Shown here: piece by piece, positions 52,194-55,549 of the stretch
How the letters are laid out: each line of letters opens with the position of its first letter
Numbering within the stretch: the stretch's first letter is position 1
Assembly: GCA_017543285.1 (NCBI GenBank)
Contig: JAFYGK010000009.1
Coordinates: 1-55,549 of the forward strand
Reading direction: 5' to 3'
Origin: Clostridia bacterium
GTDB lineage: Bacteria; Bacillota; Clostridia; Oscillospirales; Acutalibacteraceae
DNA length: 55,549 nt
Program-made: the position numbers and the translations under genes
Notes under the pieces: generated by a model
The model's database searches: none
Seen by the model: only the letters and a program-made list of their open reading frames with translations
What the model was told of the DNA's origin: nothing

Positions 52194-52900
52194 CCCTCGT
52201 CACTTCCTTCGTCGGCAAAATGTCTGCCCGCTTCGCTTTCTATATATTCCTGCTTTGTTCCGAAAAACACTTCGCTTCCGACGTGCAGAATGTGGCTTGC
52301 GTATTTTACGGCGGCGGCAATATCGTGCGAAATCATGATTATCGTTATACCGTCGTTTTTATTGAGGTCGTAAATCAGGCGGTACATTTCCTGAGTAACC
52401 TTGGGATCGAGACCGGATACCGGCTCATCGAGGAGCAGGAGCTTCTGCGTGGCGCAGAGAGCTCTTGCCAGCAGGACCCTCTGCTGCTGTCCTCCTGACA
52501 GCTCCCTGTAACAGCGTTTTGCAAAGGATGAAATGCCCATCTTTTCCATATTGTCCCTTGCCAGCTGTTTTTCCTCCTTGCTGTAAAAGGGTCTCATACC
52601 GCAGCGGCTCTGGCATCCGGACAAAACTATTTCCCATACCGACGCCGGAAAATCCCGCTGGACAAGCGTCTGCTGAGGCAGGTATCCTATTTCGTTTTCT
52701 CTCAGCCCATCGCCCGTCAGAATCTTTCCGCCGATTGGCGACTGAAGGCCGAGCATTGTTTTCATCAATGTACTTTTTCCGGAGCCGTTTTCACCCACTA
52801 TGCAAAGATAGTCTCCGGCATTTACCTCGAAGCTCAGGTCGTGAAGGATCTCGAGTCCGTCATAACCGAGCGACAGATTACGGCAGGTCAACTGAGCCAT
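52190..52900 (-). CDS. znuC: Zinc/manganese ABC transporter ATP-binding protein (ZnuC type)
   Basis: 236 aa. Walker A GENGSGKSTL, Q-loop GYLPQQT, signature LSGGQQQRVLLARAL, Walker B LLLDEPVSGLD, switch His in ISHD. Energises the ZnuB permease. It lies 17 bases after znuA. Confidence 0.95.
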   Translation of the reverse strand: MAQLTCRNLSLGYDGLEILHDLSFEVNAGDYLCIVGENGSGKSTLMKTMLGLQSPIGGKILTGDGLRENEIGYLPQQTLVQRDFPASVWEIVLSGCQSRCGMRPFYSKEEKQLARDNMEKMGISSFAKRCYRELSGGQQQRVLLARALCATQKLLLLDEPVSGLDPKVTQEMYRLIYDLNKNDGITIIMISHDIAAAVKYASHILHVGSEVFFGTKQEYIESEAGRHFADEGSDEG

Positions 52901-52917
52901 TGCAATGTTTCTCCTTG

Positions 52918-53886
52918 TTATTTAAGCGCTTCTTTCAATACGGCGAGGTTGTCCTCCATCACAGAAATATATGTCACACCGTTTTTAATATCATCCGATG
53001 ATGTCGACTGCAAAGAATTGAGAATCAGTATCTCCTGATCCTTTGTCGCCGTATTGTCCCTGATGGCTCTGGGAACCGAGCCGTCTGAGGTCTCTATCTG
53101 CAAAATTGATTTAAGGCCGAGCTCGTCTGTCTTTTTGGCAAGAAATATTATCGTTTCAAAGCTTGCCTCGGTTTCCGCCGAGCAGCCGGCAAACGCCGCA
53201 TAATATTCGAGGCCGTAATCGTCGGTCAGATATCTGAACGGGAAACGGTCTCCGAAAAGCACGGTTTTAACCGGCGCCGAATCGACGGCTTCCCTGTATT
53301 TCCCGTCAAGTCCGGCAAGTCTTGCCTCATACGCAGCCGCATTATCGGCATATGCCTTTGCATTGCCGGGATCGATCTTTGCAAGAGCATCTGCAATTGC
53401 GGCGCAGAATATCTGCGCGTTTTTCAGAGACAGCCAAACATGCTCGTCAAATTCCGGCTCTTCTTCCTCTTCTTTTCCCTGCATGCCCTCAACCGTTTCC
53501 TCTTCCTTGACGCTGTCGCCGAGAATGTCGAGCAGGTTGAGGACTGTCATGTCCTTATTAACCACTTCCTTGAGCGCGTCCTCAGCCCATCTGTCCGATT
53601 CGCCGCCGACATAAATAAACAGGTCGCATGTGGAAATCTTTATAATGTCGTCCACTGTGGGCTGGAAGGAATGAAGGTCGGCGCTGCTGTCAAGCAAAAT
53701 GGTGAGTTCAACGTCCTGAGCCTTGTCTCCCAGAATCTGCTTTACCCAGTCGTATTCCGGAAATATCGTAGCTACGATTTTCAGCTTTTTGTCGCGCGCG
53801 GCGCCGGAGCTTTCACCGGATCTGCATCCGGCAAGTATGCCGGTTATTATAAAAAGCGCCAGGAATATGCTGATTATTTTTTTCAT
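52918..53886 (-). CDS. znuA: Zinc/manganese ABC transporter substrate-binding lipoprotein (ZnuA type)
   Basis: 322 aa. Lipoprotein signal with LAGC at about residue 21. TroA/ZnuA fold: ATIFPEYDWVKQI, SSADLHSFQPTVDDI (first His) and DEHVWLSLKN (second His). The usual metal-loop histidines are replaced by an acidic stretch (EEEEEPEFDEH). The usual third His region reads FGDRFPFRY, with Asp. It therefore probably binds metal with His and carboxylates. First gene of the operon, behind the operator at 53970-53986. Confidence 0.92.
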   Translation of the reverse strand: MKKIISIFLALFIITGILAGCRSGESSGAARDKKLKIVATIFPEYDWVKQILGDKAQDVELTILLDSSADLHSFQPTVDDIIKISTCDLFIYVGGESDRWAEDALKEVVNKDMTVLNLLDILGDSVKEEETVEGMQGKEEEEEPEFDEHVWLSLKNAQIFCAAIADALAKIDPGNAKAYADNAAAYEARLAGLDGKYREAVDSAPVKTVLFGDRFPFRYLTDDYGLEYYAAFAGCSAETEASFETIIFLAKKTDELGLKSILQIETSDGSVPRAIRDNTATKDQEILILNSLQSTSSDDIKNGVTYISVMEDNLAVLKEALK

Positions 53887-53969
53887 CGGTTACCTCCGGT
53901 TAAAAAATAGCAGGCAGCGCGGCGGCCGCGCGGCTGTATGATCCGGACGATATAAAAGGGGGAGAAAAA

Positions 53970-53986
53970 TGATAAAATGATTATCA
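53970..53986 (-). promoter_or_regulatory. Probable Fur/Zur-family operator of the znu operon
   Basis: Inverted repeat TGATAA-N5-TTATCA, 84 bases before znuA. It resembles Fur-family boxes (TGATAAT-N-ATTATCA) but with two extra central bases. A weak promoter (TTGCGC, 18 bases, TATCAT) overlaps it on the minus strand. Confidence 0.65.
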
Positions 53987-54058
53987 GAAAAGGCGCAATG
54001 GTCAAAAGCGCTTTTGCAGTCAAATCCGTGCCTTACGTTTGTCCGGGTTGTTTGCCGT

Positions 54059-54466
54059 TTATGCCTTCTGCGCCTTTTTGCGGCAGGCGCTGCATGTTCC
54101 GCGCAGAATCGTCTGGGATTTGTCTATATCAAAGCCCTCGCTCTGCTGAACGCTTTGCAGAAGCCTTTGGGCGTCCGGCATGTGCATATGATAGGTTTTT
54201 CCGCAGGAATTGCAGGAAAGGTGAAGCTGATCCCTGCAGCATTCCGCGCCGGCATACTGAAAATGAGACTCGCGGCTGTTCCCGACATTAATGCGCCTTA
54301 TCTTGCCTTCGCTTTCAAGTTCGGACAGGTTTCTGTAAACTGCGCTGATGCTGATCCCCTCCCCGGAAAGCTGGTCGGCAATCATCCGGGCGGTAAGCTG
54401 CGCATCGGCATTCTTCCCAAGATAATCCAGCAGCAGTTTCCTCTGCCTTGTATTATATTTCGGCAT
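54059..54466 (-). CDS. zur: Fur-family metalloregulator, likely Zur
   Basis: 135 aa from ATG 54466 (GAGGTG 5 bases upstream; an upstream ATG in frame overlaps that site). Winged helix with TARMIADQLSGEGISISAVYRNLSELESEGKIRRI, metal-site residues in HFQYAGAECCRDQLHLSC, and the structural zinc cysteines CNSC and CSAC. Position directly upstream of the znu operon supports zinc uptake control; Fur, PerR or Mur are less likely. It is read from its own promoter with an overlapping palindrome. Confidence 0.88.
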   Translation of the reverse strand: MPKYNTRQRKLLLDYLGKNADAQLTARMIADQLSGEGISISAVYRNLSELESEGKIRRINVGNSRESHFQYAGAECCRDQLHLSCNSCGKTYHMHMPDAQRLLQSVQQSEGFDIDKSQTILRGTCSACRKKAQKA

Positions 54467-54493
54467 ATGAACACCTCTTTGCATCCGGTAATC

Positions 54494-54545
54494 AATTTGC
54501 GAATCAATCGCAAATTATTATAGCACAGAGGTATCGGCATGTCAA
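54494..54545 (-). promoter_or_regulatory. Promoter and palindromic operator of the zur-like gene
   Basis: Minus strand: TTGACA (54540-54545), 17-base spacer, TATAAT (54517-54522). Directly downstream is a perfect palindrome AATTTGCGA-N5-TCGCAAATT (54494-54516), covering the likely start point, so autorepression is likely. The sequence differs from the znu operator. Confidence 0.8.
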
Positions 54546-54625
54546 TAAAAAGTATGTAAAAGAATTGAAGCTCTGATCCGCGCCGGCCGATATATCCGCG
54601 CCGGGAATGGGCGATGCTATAACTA

Positions 54626-54654
54626 TTTACAAAAAAAACAAAATCATATATAAT
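54626..54654 (+). promoter_or_regulatory. Predicted sigma-A promoter of the Clp ATPase gene
   Basis: TTTACA, 17-base spacer, TATAAT. A 29-codon frame (54674-54763, MPDFNLPTPFFSG..) lies between it and the clp start; it has no ribosome site and I do not call it a gene. Confidence 0.65.
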
Positions 54655-54770
54655 TGTGTAGCGGCGTACTAATATGCCTGATTTTAACCTGCCCACACCG
54701 TTTTTCAGCGGGATTACAACGGAAAATATCGAAATGATTATGGATACACAGAATTGGAGCTAAGAATACT

Positions 54771-55549
54771 ATGATAATGTGTTCAAGATGTAAAAAGAGA
54801 GTTGCGGTCGTTTTTATATCCAACATGAGCGGAGATAAAAACGACAACGGCGGTCTTTGTCTCGTTTGTGCGAGAGAACTCGGAATCAAGCCGGTTGACG
54901 ATCTGATGAAGAAGATGGGCATTGAGGACGAGGATCTCGAGGCTATGAGCGACCAGATGACCGGTCTGATGAATATGGATTTCGATTCGATGAAGGAGAG
55001 CCTCGAGGAAGCGGGTCCCGACGATTCCGAGCAGGATACCGGCAGCTTTGAGCCCGGCGGCGCGGCGACCTTTAATATGTTCAAAAAGATATTCGGCAGC
55101 GCCGAGCCGAAAAACGAAGGCGACAGCGAAGCAAAATCCGGCCAGACAACAAAAGAACGACGCAGACAAAAGGAAAAAGAAAAAAAGAGAAAATTTCTGG
55201 ATAACTACTGCACCGATCTCACCGGCAGAGCCGGAAAAGGCGAGATAGACAGGATTATCGGGCGCGAACGGGAGATTTACAGGGTCATCCAGATACTTTC
55301 GCGCAGAAGCAAAAACAATCCCTGCCTGATCGGTGAGCCCGGCGTGGGCAAAACCGCAATAGCCGAAGGACTCGCGCTCAAGATAGTAAACGGCGACGTT
55401 CCGCAGAAGCTCGCCAAAAAGGAACTTTTCCTGCTCGATCTGACGGCACTTGTAGCGGGAACACAGTTCAGGGGACAGTTTGAGAGCCGCATAAAAGGGC
55501 TTGTCGACGAAGTAAAGGCCGACGGCAACGTCATCCTTTTCATCGACGA
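54771..55549 (+). CDS. ATP-dependent Clp protease ATP-binding subunit, ClpE/ClpC-like, 5' part
   Basis: 259 codons seen, running off the window. GGAG lies about 11 bases before the ATG at 54771; ATG 54777 is an alternative. An N-terminal zinc finger CSRCKKR...CLVCARELG resembles ClpE. It is followed by a Gly/Asp/Glu-rich segment (about 50-110), a basic helical stretch ([15 protein letters not shown]) and the first AAA+ domain: [23 protein letters not shown], Walker [29 protein letters not shown] and Walker B ILFID at the window edge. It unfolds proteins for ClpP. No double Clp-N domain is visible. No CtsR site was recognised. Confidence 0.92.
   Translation, partial: MIMCSRCKKRVAVVFISNMSGDKNDNGGLCLVCARELGIKPVDDLMKKMGIEDEDLEAMSDQMTGLMNMDFDSMKESLEEAGPDDSEQDTGSFEPGGAATFNMFKKIFGSAEPKNEGDSEAKSGQTTKERRRQKEKEKKRKFLDNYCTDLTGRAGKGEIDRIIGREREIYRVIQILSRRSKNNPCLIGEPGVGKTAIAEGLALKIVNGDVPQKLAKKELFLLDLTALVAGTQFRGQFESRIKGLVDEVKADGNVILFID

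Noticed and set aside
54674..54763. 29-codon frame between promoter and clp gene
   Set aside because: No ribosome site and no recognisable product; kept only as a note in the promoter entry.

Overview
The window looks like chromosome of a sporulating clostridial Firmicute, probably near Ruminococcaceae/Oscillospiraceae. The reasons are strong GGAGG-type ribosome sites, consensus sigma-A promoters (several TTGACA-N17-TATAAT), T-box and TPP leader control, spoIID, an oxygen-independent thiazole pathway (ThiH), the fused PurL-PurQ type of FGAM synthase, an aspS-gatCAB operon, and dockerin/cohesin proteins. No rRNA, tRNA, insertion sequence or CRISPR array was seen. Taxonomy is inference.

Layout. 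1-1.1 kb: 5' part of a phage tail-fibre or baseplate-like gene (minus), then about 0.95 kb of gene-poor DNA. 2-12.2 kb: a membrane PP2C phosphatase fused to an anti-sigma-type kinase domain, a HAD phosphatase, a metallophosphoesterase, ychF, an AGCS amino-acid/sodium symporter, the ribosome-quality-control factor rqcH and a Nif3-like protein. 12.2-12.98 kb: AT-rich intergenic DNA with a terminator-like double hairpin. 13-21.4 kb: a HAD hydrolase, a LarE-like PP-loop protein, a T-box-controlled aspS-gatC-gatA-like-gatB operon, and a second AGCS symporter. 21.4-27.9 kb: thiSFGHE-HAD-thiD-cytX under a TPP riboswitch. 27.97-29.2 kb: serine acetyltransferase behind a structured, terminator-ending leader. 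29.3-30.6 kb: PadR/DUF2812 pair. 30.85-36.7 kb: a sugar-catabolic cluster (PocR-AraC regulator; DUF4432, FucI-like isomerase, FGGY kinase, class II aldolase). 37-43.3 kb: radical SAM protein, purL, alr. 43.4-47.8 kb: two dockerin-bearing putative peptidases and a cohesin-like/BIG2 surface protein. 48-50.7 kb: citrate synthase and spoIID. 50.8-54.5 kb: Zur-type regulator and zinc-type ABC transporter with an extra lipoprotein. 54.77 kb to the end: 5' part of a ClpE/ClpC-like ATPase.

How parts work together. The thi operon makes the thiazole half of thiamine, imports and phosphorylates the pyrimidine half (cytX, thiD; no thiC here) and joins them (thiE), repressed by TPP. The neighbouring serine acetyltransferase supplies the cysteine route. 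AspRS with GatCAB would make Asn-tRNA(Asn), matching the apparent Asn-codon T-box. The GatA-like subunit, however, has lost all three amidase catalytic residues and its N-terminus.

Most notable: (1) the catalytically dead GatA in an otherwise normal transamidosome operon; (2) the undescribed-looking leader of the serine acetyltransferase gene, with a possible Cys-rich leader peptide; (3) the cohesin/dockerin set whose cargo looks like peptidoglycan or peptide hydrolases; (4) an orphan sugar pathway with no transporter.
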